The notes under the pieces were generated by a model, which was given only the letters and a program-made list of their open reading frames with translations, was not told the DNA's origin and did no database searches. Made by a program: the position numbers and the translations under genes. From positions 774,509 through 838,508 of the forward strand of contig JABCZL010000001.1 of the NCBI GenBank assembly GCA_013289685.1: DNA of 64,000 nt, written 5' to 3'. The stretch's first letter is position 1; each line of letters opens with the position of its first letter. Positions 7,930 through 16,748 of the stretch are shown here, in pieces. This stretch comes from Acidobacteriota bacterium (GTDB taxonomy: Bacteria; Acidobacteriota; Terriglobia; Terriglobales; Acidobacteriaceae).

Positions 7930-7971
7930 CATTTGAAACACGGTGGTCTCAAGTAAGAGAGGAAGCACGGC

Positions 7972-9006
7972 GTGGCGTTGCCAATCTGGCTATTCATACT
8001 CGTGTCGGTGATCAAGTCCGCCGTGGTTCTGGTGGTGCTGCTCACTGCGGTCGCGTACACGGTCTGGCTGGAACGCAAGGTTGTGGGCCACATGCAAAAT
8101 CGCTGGGGACCCACGCGGGTCGGCCCGTTTGGCCTGCTGCAGCCGGCAGCCGACGGCCTGAAATTTCTGTTCAAAGAAGACTTGACGCCGCCGCATGTCT
8201 ACAAACCGCTATTCCTGGCGGCGCCGTTGATCGCCGTCATTTTCGCGCTAACGTCGATCGCGGTCATTCCGTTCGGCAACTCGGTCACGATCGGCGGCTA
8301 TAGTATTCCCCTGCAGATCACCGACGTGAATACCGGACTGCTGCTGATTCTCGGCGTGACATCGATCGGCGTATACGGCGTGGCGCTCGCGGGATGGTCG
8401 TCGAACAACAAATATTCGCTGCTAGGCGGCCTGCGCGCCAGTGCGCAGATGGTGAGTTACGAGATCGCACTCGGCCTCTCCCTTGTCGGCGTGCTGATCA
8501 TGTCGGGCAGCTTTAGTCTGCGCGCGATTGTGGACGCACAGGGCGGACACTTCTGGGGATTTATTCCGCGCTGGAACGTCTTCCCACAATTCATTGGATT
8601 CTTCTGTTACCTGATGGCAGCGTACGCGGAGACCAACCGCATCCCGTTCGACCTGCCGGAAGCCGAAACCGAACTTGTGGCCGGTTATCACACCGAATAC
8701 AGCGCCATGAAATTTGCCATGTTCTTCATGGCGGAATACGCCAACATGATCACAGTGGCTTGCCTGGCCACGCTCTTATTTTTCGGCGGATGGCATGGGC
8801 CCATCTTTGGCCCTCCGATCCTGCAGGCCGTCTTGCCCGTGTTCTGGTTCGCCGCCAAGATTGTGGCATTTCTCTTTTTGTATATCTGGGTGCGCGGCAC
8901 GCTGCCGCGCTTCCGTTATGACCAGTTGATGGCGTTCGGCTGGAAGTTCCTGCTGCCGCTGGCGCTGGTGAATCTGATTGCCACTGCGATCGCAGTGGCT
9001 TGGTAA
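7972..9006 (+). CDS. nuoH: NADH-quinone oxidoreductase subunit H
   Basis: A 344-aa membrane subunit that forms the quinone tunnel with NuoB and NuoD. It starts at GTG 7972 with AGAGAGGAAG about 9 bases upstream. Eight to nine hydrophobic helices are evident. Family signatures are RWGPTRVGPFGLLQPAADG, GWSSNNKYSLLGGLRASAQM and RIPFDLPEAETELVAGYHTE. Many nuo operons have nuoI directly after nuoH; here nuoJ starts 16 bases on and nuoI is absent. Confidence 0.96.
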   Translation: MALPIWLFILVSVIKSAVVLVVLLTAVAYTVWLERKVVGHMQNRWGPTRVGPFGLLQPAADGLKFLFKEDLTPPHVYKPLFLAAPLIAVIFALTSIAVIPFGNSVTIGGYSIPLQITDVNTGLLLILGVTSIGVYGVALAGWSSNNKYSLLGGLRASAQMVSYEIALGLSLVGVLIMSGSFSLRAIVDAQGGHFWGFIPRWNVFPQFIGFFCYLMAAYAETNRIPFDLPEAETELVAGYHTEYSAMKFAMFFMAEYANMITVACLATLLFFGGWHGPIFGPPILQAVLPVFWFAAKIVAFLFLYIWVRGTLPRFRYDQLMAFGWKFLLPLALVNLIATAIAVAW

Positions 9007-9022
9007 TCGAAAAACGAGATTC

Positions 9023-9556
9023 ATGAACGTTCACCTGATTCTGTTTCTGGCCTTCGGGGCGGTCGCGGTGGCAGGCGCGATCAACCTGCTGGCGCAGACG
9101 CATCCCATTAATAGCGCGCTGTCGCTGATCGCGGTGATGGCCGCGCTCGCGGGCGAATATCTGCTGTTGGGTGCGGAGTTCCTCGCCGCGGTGCAGGTAA
9201 TCGTCTACGCTGGCGCCATCATGGTGCTGTTCGTCTTCACCATCATGCTGTTGAACGCCGGAGTGGAGGAACGCACCCAAGGGAGCCGCGTCGCTTTTTT
9301 GTTCGGCATCCCAGGCTTGTTGCTAGGAAGCGTCCTGCTGGGCTGGGTTGTGCTGCGGCATTCAGGAACGGAGGCGGTCGCCGCGGGCGCTCTTCCCGGC
9401 GATCCCAAGACCATCGGGCAATTGCTGTTCCACGAGTTCCTGCTGCCGTTTGAGATTACTTCTGTCCTGATCCTGATTGCCATCATGGGCGCGGTGGTGC
9501 TGGCCAGCAAGCCGCCCACACATCCGCCGGGCGTGCCGGCAAGGAAGGTGGGCTGA
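9023..9556 (+). CDS. nuoJ: NADH-quinone oxidoreductase subunit J
   Basis: A 177-aa membrane subunit of the proton-pumping arm. ATG 9023 is used; the extension upstream overlaps nuoH and is not family-like. It contains about five hydrophobic segments and the conserved stretch [19 protein letters not shown], the helix-3 pi-bulge region of NuoJ. The C-terminus is a short Pro-rich tail. Its stop overlaps the nuoK start (TGATG at 9554-9558), implying coupled translation. Confidence 0.94.
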   Translation: MNVHLILFLAFGAVAVAGAINLLAQTHPINSALSLIAVMAALAGEYLLLGAEFLAAVQVIVYAGAIMVLFVFTIMLLNAGVEERTQGSRVAFLFGIPGLLLGSVLLGWVVLRHSGTEAVAAGALPGDPKTIGQLLFHEFLLPFEITSVLILIAIMGAVVLASKPPTHPPGVPARKVG

Positions 9557-9858
9557 TGGTCCCGCTTTCTTACTATCTCGTGCTCAGTGGATTTCTGTTC
9601 GCCTGTGGCGTCGCCGGATTCCTGATCAAGCGCAATATCATCACGATCTTCATGTCGATTGAGCTGATGCTGAATGGAGTGAATCTTTCTTTCGTTGCCT
9701 TCGCGGCGCACTGGCATGCGCTGGCGGGACAGATCTTCGTCTTCTTCGTCATGGTCGTCGCGGCTGCGGAATCGGCCGTGGGTCTGGCAATCATCATCGC
9801 GGTTTACCGCACGCGCGAAACGCTGAACGTGGACCAGGTGAACCTTCTCAAGTTATGA
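9556..9858 (+). CDS. nuoK: NADH-quinone oxidoreductase subunit K
   Basis: A 100-aa MrpC-like membrane subunit with three helices, the usual family size. It shows [24 protein letters not shown] with the conserved Glu in the second helix, and [22 protein letters not shown] with the second conserved Glu. Both acidic residues are part of the proton path. It overlaps nuoJ by one base. Confidence 0.96.
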   Translation: MVPLSYYLVLSGFLFACGVAGFLIKRNIITIFMSIELMLNGVNLSFVAFAAHWHALAGQIFVFFVMVVAAAESAVGLAIIIAVYRTRETLNVDQVNLLKL

Positions 9859-9871
9859 ATCAGCTCAAACT

Positions 9872-11842
9872 ATGACGTCCTCTCTCAATCTCTGGCTGAT
9901 CCCGGTGCTCCCCCTGGCGGGCGCCGCGATTAATGGCTTTCTCGGGAAGAAATCTTCGCGGACCGCGGTCAGCGTCATCGGCTTGTTTTTTTCCGGTGCG
10001 GCGTTCGCGTGGGCGCTGTCGGTCGTCATGCGCGTTTCCTCCGACGCCCTTCCCTACCACGAATACATCGCCCACTGGATCCGCTTCGGCAGCGCTGGTC
10101 TTCCCGGCAGTTTCAGCTCCGACTTCGCGCTGTATCTCGATCAACTTTCTCTGGTCATGCTGCTGATCGTCACCGGAGTTGGATTCCTGATTCACATCTA
10201 CTCCGTCGGCTACATGTGGGACGACCCCAGCTATTACCGTTTCTTCGCCTACCTGAACCTGTTCAAGTTTTTCATGCTCACGCTGGTGCTGGCCAACAAC
10301 TACCTGCTGATGTTCATTGGCTGGGAGGGCGTGGGGCTGGCGTCGTATCTGCTGATCGGATTCTGGTTCACGAAAGATTCGGCGGCATCTGCTGGGAAAA
10401 AAGCGTTCATCGTCAACCGCATCGGCGACTTCGGATTTCTCATCGCTCTCTTCCTGATCATCCAGCATTTCGGTTCGCTGGACTTCACAAAGGTCTTCGC
10501 GCAAGTGCAGCCCCTCGCCGCAGAGACCGCCGGCGCAGGGCTGCTCACAGCCATCGGGATTTTGCTGATGGTCGGCGCCTGCGGTAAATCCGCGCAGATT
10601 CCGCTCTACGTATGGCTGCCTGATGCCATGGAGGGCCCAACGCCGGTTTCGGCGCTGATCCATGCCGCGACCATGGTGACCGCTGGGGTCTACATGGTCT
10701 CGCGCTCACACATGATTTTCGAGCGCGCGCCGATGGCGCTGATGGTCGTCGCCGTGATTGGAACGCTGACCGCGCTTTTCGCCGCGACCATCGGCATTGT
10801 GCAGACCGATATTAAGAAGGTGCTGGCTTACTCTACGGTTTCGCAACTCGGCTACATGTTCATGGCGTGCGGCGTGGGAGCGTTCTCGGCCGGAATTTTT
10901 CACCTGATGACTCACGCGTTTTTCAAGGGCCTGCTGTTCCTCGCTGCCGGCTCGGTGATTCACGCTGTCGGCGGTGAGCAGGATATGCGCAAGATGGGCG
11001 GCCTCCGCTCTTACATCCCCATTACAGCCGCGACCATGGGCATCGCAACGCTAGCCATTGCCGGAATCTTTCCGTTTGCCGGATTTTGGAGCAAGGACGA
11101 GATCCTCTGGAAGGCGTATCAAGCGAACTGGGTTTATTGGTTTATCGGCTTGGTCACCGCCTTTGTCACTTCGTTCTACATGTTCCGCTTGTTGTTCATG
11201 ACGTTTGCTGGCGATTACCGCGGCGGCGCGCATGCTGACGAGCATGGTCGCGGCACTCACGGCCATGACCACGGCCACGGCGAGCCCCACGAGAGCCCGA
11301 TGGTCATGTTGGTTCCGCTGATGATCCTAGCGGTGCTTTCGGTTGTCGGCGGTCTGGTTGGCATCGGTAACGGTTTTGAGCATTTCCTTGCGCCGGTTTT
11401 TGGCTCTGGCGAGGTGGCCGGAGCCGCAGGAGAAGCCGCAAGTCGCGGGACGGAAATCCTGCTCATGGTTGTATCGGTAACTGTTGCCCTTTTGGGCGCC
11501 ATGCTTGCCTATGTGCTCTACGTGAGCAAGCCTTACCTTCCACAGAAAATCGCCGACGGATTGAATGGCTTCTACACGGCTGTCTTGAACAAGTACTACA
11601 TCGACGAACTCTACGCGAAGTTGTTCGTCAAGCCGCTGATCGACGGCTCAACCAGCATCCTGTGGCAGGGAGTCGACCGCAAGATCATCGACGATACCGT
11701 GAACAACGCCGCCGACGGCGCGCGTCAGGTGTCAGACGAAGTGCGGCACATGCAATCCGGCAACCTGCGGTCGTATGCGGGCTGGATCGCAGCCGGCTCG
11801 GCCGTGGTGCTTGCCTACATGATTTGGATGGGAGTGCGCTGA
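9872..11842 (+). CDS. nuoL: NADH-quinone oxidoreductase subunit L
   Basis: A 656-aa antiporter-like distal pump subunit with about 16 helices and a long C-terminal lateral helix. Signatures include FIGWEGVGLASYLLIGFW, the key Lys in ACGKSAQIPLYVWLPDAMEGPTPVSALIHAATMV (described as one region), and LAYSTVSQLGYMFMACG. A histidine-rich loop at about residues 450-472 (HADEHGRGTHGHDHGHGEPH) is unusual and could bind metal or be a tolerated surface expansion. It begins 13 bases after nuoK. Confidence 0.96.
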   Translation: MTSSLNLWLIPVLPLAGAAINGFLGKKSSRTAVSVIGLFFSGAAFAWALSVVMRVSSDALPYHEYIAHWIRFGSAGLPGSFSSDFALYLDQLSLVMLLIVTGVGFLIHIYSVGYMWDDPSYYRFFAYLNLFKFFMLTLVLANNYLLMFIGWEGVGLASYLLIGFWFTKDSAASAGKKAFIVNRIGDFGFLIALFLIIQHFGSLDFTKVFAQVQPLAAETAGAGLLTAIGILLMVGACGKSAQIPLYVWLPDAMEGPTPVSALIHAATMVTAGVYMVSRSHMIFERAPMALMVVAVIGTLTALFAATIGIVQTDIKKVLAYSTVSQLGYMFMACGVGAFSAGIFHLMTHAFFKGLLFLAAGSVIHAVGGEQDMRKMGGLRSYIPITAATMGIATLAIAGIFPFAGFWSKDEILWKAYQANWVYWFIGLVTAFVTSFYMFRLLFMTFAGDYRGGAHADEHGRGTHGHDHGHGEPHESPMVMLVPLMILAVLSVVGGLVGIGNGFEHFLAPVFGSGEVAGAAGEAASRGTEILLMVVSVTVALLGAMLAYVLYVSKPYLPQKIADGLNGFYTAVLNKYYIDELYAKLFVKPLIDGSTSILWQGVDRKIIDDTVNNAADGARQVSDEVRHMQSGNLRSYAGWIAAGSAVVLAYMIWMGVR

Positions 11843-11845
11843 GTA

Positions 11846-13363
11846 ATGACGACCGATAGCTGGAGCTCCTACATCCTGACGCTGGTAACGTTCGCTCCAC
11901 TCGTGGGCGCGTTGCTGCTGGTGATGTTTCCGCGCCGCGATCGCGACATCCGGATATTCGCTCTGGTCGTTTCGCTGCTCACTTTTCTTCTCTCACTGCA
12001 TCTGCCGGTGCACTTCCTGCGGGCGAAAGTAGGGTTCCAGTACGAGATCGACAAACCGTGGATCTCCAGCCCAAACATTCACTACCACATGGGCATGGAC
12101 GGCATCTCCATGTGGCTGGTGGTGCTCACCACGTTCCTCACGCCGCTGTGTGTGCTGATCTCGTGGAAGTCGGTGCACGACCGGGTGAAGGAATTTTTCA
12201 TTCTGCTGCTGATCATGGAGACGGCGCTGATCGGCGTTTTCACTTCCCTCGATCTCTTCCTCTTCTATTTCTTCTGGGAAGCGACGCTGATTCCGATGGC
12301 ATTGCTGATCGGCGTCTTCGGCCACGAGCGCAAGGTTTATGCCGCGGTGAAGTTCTTCATGTACACCATGATTGCCTCGGTGTTTATGCTGGCGGCGATT
12401 TTGTGGCTCTACGCGAATACGGGCAGCTTCGATTTCGTCACCATTCGCGATCTGATCGCGCGCGGTCAGGTACCGAACTTCCCTGCCGCTGGACAATGGC
12501 TCTTCCTCGGATTCTTTCTGGCGTTCGCGGTAAAAGTCCCGCTGTTTCCTTTCCATACGTGGCTGCCGGATGCGCACGTCGAGGCGCCCACCGCCGGATC
12601 CGTGCTGCTGGCCGGAGTGCTGCTTAAGATGGGGACCTACGGCATGCTGCGCTTCAACCTCGGTCTGTTCCCCGAGCAGGCCCGCCACAATGCTCCGTGG
12701 ATCATGACGCTGGCGCTGATTGGAATCATTTACGGCGCGCTGGTGGCCATGGTGCAGCCCAACATGAAGAAGCTGATCGCGTACTCCTCAGTCAGCCACC
12801 TGGGATTCGTGGTACTGGGAATCTTCAGCTTCACCCCGGCTGGCTTAAACGGGGCGATGTTCGTCATGCTGGCCCACGGCATTTCCACCGGCGGCCTGTT
12901 CATGCTGGCTGGAATTCTGCACGAACGACGGCACACTTACGAGATCGCGGAGTTCGGCGGCCTGGCTACGCCCATGCCCGTGTATGCCACGACGTACCTC
13001 TTTATCGTGCTGGCTTCCGTCGGGCTACCCTTGCTCAACGGATTCATCGGTGAGTTCCTGGTGCTGAGCGGCGCGTTCCAGGACAAGGCAATCTACGGAA
13101 TCCTCGGCGCGACCGGCGTGATCTGGAGCGCGTGCTATCTCTTGTGGATGTACCAGCGAGTCTTCTTCGGCAAAGTGACGCATCCGATCAATAATTCCAT
13201 GGCCGACATGATCGGCTTCGAAAAGGCTGCCGTCTGGCCGTGTGCCGCAGCGGCGCTGGTAATGGGCGTGGCTCCGATTTTGTGGCTCGGCGCGATTGAT
13301 CCTGCGGTACAGGCCGCGCTCAGTGCGATCCCGCAAGTGGTCAGCAAGATGGTGGGACAATGA
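11846..13363 (+). CDS. nuoM: NADH-quinone oxidoreductase subunit M
   Basis: A 505-aa antiporter-like pump subunit with about 14 helices. It starts three bases after the nuoL stop. Diagnostic segments are NIHYHMGMDGISMWLVVLTT, FYFFWEATLIPMALLIG (with the conserved Glu of helix 5), VKVPLFPFHTWLPDAHVEAP and LIAYSSVSHLGFVVLG. Its stop overlaps nuoN by four bases, consistent with one polycistronic transcript. Confidence 0.96.
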   Translation: MTTDSWSSYILTLVTFAPLVGALLLVMFPRRDRDIRIFALVVSLLTFLLSLHLPVHFLRAKVGFQYEIDKPWISSPNIHYHMGMDGISMWLVVLTTFLTPLCVLISWKSVHDRVKEFFILLLIMETALIGVFTSLDLFLFYFFWEATLIPMALLIGVFGHERKVYAAVKFFMYTMIASVFMLAAILWLYANTGSFDFVTIRDLIARGQVPNFPAAGQWLFLGFFLAFAVKVPLFPFHTWLPDAHVEAPTAGSVLLAGVLLKMGTYGMLRFNLGLFPEQARHNAPWIMTLALIGIIYGALVAMVQPNMKKLIAYSSVSHLGFVVLGIFSFTPAGLNGAMFVMLAHGISTGGLFMLAGILHERRHTYEIAEFGGLATPMPVYATTYLFIVLASVGLPLLNGFIGEFLVLSGAFQDKAIYGILGATGVIWSACYLLWMYQRVFFGKVTHPINNSMADMIGFEKAAVWPCAAAALVMGVAPILWLGAIDPAVQAALSAIPQVVSKMVGQ

Positions 13364-14946
13364 TGGGCTTCCTCCCAGCCGCCTGGTTGCAGAGTATGCC
13401 GCAGAGTCTGCCGCAGACGATTTCGCAGGCGATTCCTCAGGGCGCTGATTACATCCGCATCCTGCCCGAACTTGTCCTGTCTGGTTTCGGCATTCTGGTC
13501 ATGCTCCTCGATCCTCTCGTCGATGAAGAAAAAAGCCAGAAAACGCTGGGCCTGATTGCGTTCGTTGGGGCCGTCGCTGGACTTCTCGCGACGTGGTACA
13601 TGGCACAGTCTCCCGGCCTCGCTTTCTCGAACATGGTGAAGGTCGACGGCTTCAGCGTGTTCTTCCATTTTCTGGTCATTGCCATCGCGGCAGTCGTGAT
13701 CCTGAGTTCGTTCGAGTACATGGCGGTGCAGCGGATTCGCGCTGGCGAATACTATGCCCTGATTCTTTTCAGCGTGGTCGGCATGGCACTGATGTCGTCG
13801 GCGGTAGAACTGGTTTTGATTTTCATTGCCCTCGAGATCTCCTCGATCTCCACTTACATTCTTGCGGGATTCCGCCGCAACGAGGCCTCGAGCAGCGAAT
13901 CGTCACTGAAGTATTTTCTTCTGGGCTCCTTCGCCACCGCATTTTTCCTGTATGGCGTGGCGATGATGTTCGGCGCGACCGGATCCACAAACATCGGCAT
14001 CATCAGCCGGACGCTGCTGGCGGGCCCGGTCCAGTTGCTGGTTTACGTGGCCATGGCCCTGATGTTCGTCGGCCTCGGGTTCAAAGTCGCGGCGGCGCCC
14101 TTTCACATTTGGACTCCCGACGTATACGAAGGCGCTCCCGCCCCCGTCGTCGGGTTCATGTCGACCGCGCCGAAAGCGGCGGCGTTCGCGGTATTGCTGC
14201 GAGTGGTATTCACCATCAATGCGCCGGGACGGGTCTGGCTCATCTGGATGGCGGCCGCACTTTCCATGACCTTGGGCAACGTGGGCGCTCTGGTTCAGAC
14301 CAACATCAAGCGACTGCTGGCCTACTCTTCGATCGCCCATGCCGGATATCTGCTGATGGCCTTCGCCATGACCACCGCTAACAACTCAGTCGCCGGCATT
14401 TCTGCCGCCATGTTCTATACCGCTGCCTACGCCGCCATGAACGTGGGCGCGTTCGCGGTAGTCAGCCATTTCGCCAACGCCGGCGAACGTTACGTAACCC
14501 TCGAAGACTACGAGGGACTCGGCCGCACCTCGCCGCTGCTGGCGGCTACGCTCACCATTTTTCTGCTCTCGCTGATCGGCATCCCGATGACGGGCGGCTT
14601 CCTCGCCAAGTTCTACGTATTCAGCGCTGCAGTGAAAGCGAATCTGATCTGGCTCACGATCATTGGCGTGGTCAACAGCGCCGTCGGTTCCTATTACTAC
14701 CTGCGCGTCATCGTCGTGATGTACATGCGCGAAGCGAGGAAGCCGGTCCCCGTAAGTCCGGTTCCGTTTGGACTAGGCTTGGCCCTCGCGCTCACCATCG
14801 TGGCCACCCTGTATCTCGGGATCCTGCCCAACCGCGTGCTGCAATTTGCCCAGCAATCCGCTCAGGAATTGCTGCCGCAACCGCTCGCGCCCGGCTCCGC
14901 CAATACCGCCCAAACCCGGCCTCCAGCGGCCATTCCGCAGAATTGA
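13360..14946 (+). CDS. nuoN: NADH-quinone oxidoreductase subunit N
   Basis: A 528-aa antiporter-like pump subunit and the last gene of the nuo operon. It contains IFIALEISSISTYILAGF (conserved Glu), FKVAAAPFHIWTPDVYEGAP and LLAYSSIAHAGYLLMAFAM. The N-terminal 25 residues are Gln/Pro-rich (MPQSLPQTISQAIPQGA) and may be an extension of the usual start. A short palindrome GGGGA-CA-TCCCC follows at 14954-14965 but has no U-run, so no convincing terminator is seen at the operon end. Confidence 0.95.
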   Translation: MMGFLPAAWLQSMPQSLPQTISQAIPQGADYIRILPELVLSGFGILVMLLDPLVDEEKSQKTLGLIAFVGAVAGLLATWYMAQSPGLAFSNMVKVDGFSVFFHFLVIAIAAVVILSSFEYMAVQRIRAGEYYALILFSVVGMALMSSAVELVLIFIALEISSISTYILAGFRRNEASSSESSLKYFLLGSFATAFFLYGVAMMFGATGSTNIGIISRTLLAGPVQLLVYVAMALMFVGLGFKVAAAPFHIWTPDVYEGAPAPVVGFMSTAPKAAAFAVLLRVVFTINAPGRVWLIWMAAALSMTLGNVGALVQTNIKRLLAYSSIAHAGYLLMAFAMTTANNSVAGISAAMFYTAAYAAMNVGAFAVVSHFANAGERYVTLEDYEGLGRTSPLLAATLTIFLLSLIGIPMTGGFLAKFYVFSAAVKANLIWLTIIGVVNSAVGSYYYLRVIVVMYMREARKPVPVSPVPFGLGLALALTIVATLYLGILPNRVLQFAQQSAQELLPQPLAPGSANTAQTRPPAAIPQN

Positions 14947-15072
14947 TTCTCTTGGGGACATCCCCTAAACATGCATTTGACAAGACCCTTCGCACGCGTG
15001 CATCATGTGTGCACGAAGTTTATGTCAGTCCTTCACTCTCAAAGGAACTGACATCGTCCTGGAGGAGAGCAA

Positions 15073-15237
15073 ATGTCCAAACTGATCCAACGGCTTTGGT
15101 CGGAAGATTCGGGGCAAGACATCGCGGAATACGCGGTGATGTTGGCGGTCATTCTGGTTCTGGTGGTGGGAACGGTTCGTTTGATCGGGTCGAACGCCAA
15201 CAACGCATTCTCAAGTGTGGCCAGTTCGCTCCAGTAA
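15073..15237 (+). CDS. Flp/TadA-type (type IVb) pilin, 54 aa
   Basis: A short reading frame with a strong Shine-Dalgarno sequence (GGAGGAG ending 5 bases before the ATG). The N-terminus MSKLIQRLWSEDSG is followed by QDIAEYAVMLAVILVLVVG, which places Gly14 at the prepilin cleavage site with Glu at +5 and Tyr at +6 of the mature chain, as in Flp pilins. The hydrophobic helix is about 20 residues, followed by a short polar tail. No tad/cpa assembly genes are nearby, so it is an orphan pilin served from elsewhere. A possible promoter lies upstream (TTGACA 14977-14982, CATCAT 15001-15006). Confidence 0.85.
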   Translation: MSKLIQRLWSEDSGQDIAEYAVMLAVILVLVVGTVRLIGSNANNAFSSVASSLQ

Positions 15238-15296
15238 GCGGCCTTTCCATGGTTTCGTAGCCATTTCGTCGGATTTTTATTGAAAATAAGACTTCT

Positions 15297-15392
15297 ATGA
15301 CACGATTTACTCCAGGCACCGCATTTACCGCTTACTTCTGGTTTCCAGGAGCAGCGGCTGCGGAGCAGCTTGGAGTAAGGTTGAGCCCCTAA
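15297..15392 (+). CDS. Aromatic leader peptide, 31 aa (attenuator uORF)
   Basis: The ATG at 15297 opens MTRFTPGTAFTAYFWFPG and the frame ends with TAA at 15390-15392, 98 bases before the DAHP synthase start. Six of 31 residues are aromatic, including the run Tyr13-Phe14-Trp15-Phe16, in a position suited to ribosome stalling when aromatic tRNAs are uncharged. The Shine-Dalgarno sequence is weak (AAG at -9). No function of the peptide itself is implied; the sensor is its translation. The coupling to the downstream RNA structures at 15354-15363, 15420-15430 and 15424-15449 is what makes this call. Confidence 0.7.
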   Translation: MTRFTPGTAFTAYFWFPGAAAAEQLGVRLSP

Positions 15393-15455
15393 AGGCAACC
15401 AGACCCAAACAAGCTTGAACCGCAAGCCGCGATCCACAGATCGCGGCTTTTGTTT
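15354..15455 (+). promoter_or_regulatory. Attenuator: antiterminator and rho-independent terminator before aroF
   Basis: The terminator is an 11-bp stem, AAGCCGCGATC (15424-15434), loop CACA, GATCGCGGCTT (15439-15449), followed by TTGTTTT. The alternative pairing uses GCGGCTGCGG (15354-15363, just after the Tyr-Phe-Trp-Phe codons) with CCGCAAGCCGC (15420-15430), ten pairs with one bulged A. It would remove the 5' arm of the terminator. Ribosome stalling in the leader leaves the first strand free and should permit read-through; complete translation covers it and should allow termination. Confidence 0.75.
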
Positions 15456-15490
15456 TGGCGAAAACAAATCAAACAAGGAGAACCGGCCCA

Positions 15491-16525
15491 ATGATTGTCA
15501 ACATGTCTGAGAAAGCCACTGAGCAGGAAATCAACCACGTGATCGAACGTATTCGCGAGGCCGGATACCAGCCTCACGTCACGCGCGGCACCGAGCGCAC
15601 CATCGTCGCCGCCGTGGGCAGCGGACGCCGCCACGAGATCGAAGCGCTCCAAGTCGCTCCCGGAGTGGACAACGTCGTCGCCATTGCCCAGCCCTTCAAA
15701 CTCGTAAGCCGGCAGGTCAAGCCAGAGCGCACTGTCGTGAAGATCAACGGAGTGGCGATCGGTGGGCCGGAGGTCGTGGTCATCGCGGGCCCCTGTTCCG
15801 TCGAGTCGCGCACGCAGTTGCTCGACACCGCCCACGCTGTAAAACGCGCAGGAGCTGCCATGCTGCGCGGCGGAGCCTACAAGCCTCGAACCTCCCCCTA
15901 TGATTTTCAGGGCCTTGGTTTGGAGGCGCTCAAGATTCTGCGCGAGGCTCGCGAAGAAACCGGCCTGCCCGTGGTCACCGAAGTGATGAGCACCGAAGAC
16001 GTGGACGTCATCTGCGAGCACGTGGACATGCTGCAGGTGGGAGCGCGCAACATGCAGAACTTCGCCCTGCTGCGCCGTCTGGCGACGGTCAACAAACCCA
16101 TCCTGCTGAAGCGCGGACCGTCCGCTACGGTAAAAGAGTGGCTGCTTGCGGCCGAGTATCTACTTTCTGGAGGCAACCAGCAGGTTGTGCTGTGCGAGCG
16201 CGGCATCAAGACCTTCGAGACCGCAATGCGAAATACCATCGACCTGGCAGCGGTCGCTCTCGCTCGCGACCTGTCGCACCTGCCGGTGATCGCCGACCCA
16301 TCGCACGGAACCGGCAAGCAGAGCCTGATTGCGGCGGTGTCCCGTGCAGCAGTAGCCGTGGGAGCCGATGGTCTGATCATTGAGGTGCACCCGTGTCCCG
16401 AGCGAGCGCTCTCGGATGGGCCTCAGTCCCTCGACTTCGCGGGATTCGGAAAGGTGATGCGTGCGTTAGCAGAACCACTGCGGCAGACGGCCAGTTTGCC
16501 CGCGGCAGTGCCAGCGGCTTCGTAG
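15491..16525 (+). CDS. aroF: 3-deoxy-7-phosphoheptulonate (DAHP) synthase, class I-beta
   Basis: A 344-aa enzyme that condenses phosphoenolpyruvate and erythrose 4-phosphate, the first step of the shikimate pathway. Residues 1-75 form a ferredoxin-like (FL) regulatory domain ([18 protein letters not shown]), the type found in Thermotoga-like enzymes, followed by the barrel. Active-site segments are [41 protein letters not shown] and [16 protein letters not shown] lies 10 bases before ATG 15491. The preceding leader peptide and terminator indicate control by aromatic amino acid supply at the RNA level, in addition to feedback through the FL domain. Confidence 0.95.
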   Translation: MIVNMSEKATEQEINHVIERIREAGYQPHVTRGTERTIVAAVGSGRRHEIEALQVAPGVDNVVAIAQPFKLVSRQVKPERTVVKINGVAIGGPEVVVIAGPCSVESRTQLLDTAHAVKRAGAAMLRGGAYKPRTSPYDFQGLGLEALKILREAREETGLPVVTEVMSTEDVDVICEHVDMLQVGARNMQNFALLRRLATVNKPILLKRGPSATVKEWLLAAEYLLSGGNQQVVLCERGIKTFETAMRNTIDLAAVALARDLSHLPVIADPSHGTGKQSLIAAVSRAAVAVGADGLIIEVHPCPERALSDGPQSLDFAGFGKVMRALAEPLRQTASLPAAVPAAS

Positions 16526-16748
16526 GATGCTTGCAGTAATGCCATCGCCCGGTACGAGGATCGTATCGAGTCGAACCCGTCCGGAGACTCTGTTGGCGAT
16601 GAAATCACATGTCTGGGGAGCGTGATCGAAGTTGCCTTTATTATGTTTCTGTTTTCTCCCATTGGTCGCGGGAATATTGCCTCTACGCCCACAAAAGGTC
16701 AGTCGCCAAAGAGCGAAGTCTATTGCCGGCAGCCTTAGCACGGCGGCC
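16526..16748. other. Convergent intergenic gap, no feature seen
   Basis: This 223-base gap lies between the plus-strand aroF and a minus-strand lipoprotein gene. I see no convincing reading frame, and no hairpin followed by a U-run on either strand. Confidence 0.5.

Noticed and set aside
9860..10663. Minus-strand frame opposite nuoL
   Set aside because: Highly charged antisense shadow; nuoL is complete and conserved.
14954..14965. Terminator after nuoN
   Set aside because: The GGGGA-CA-TCCCC stem is too short, has a 2-base loop and no U-run.
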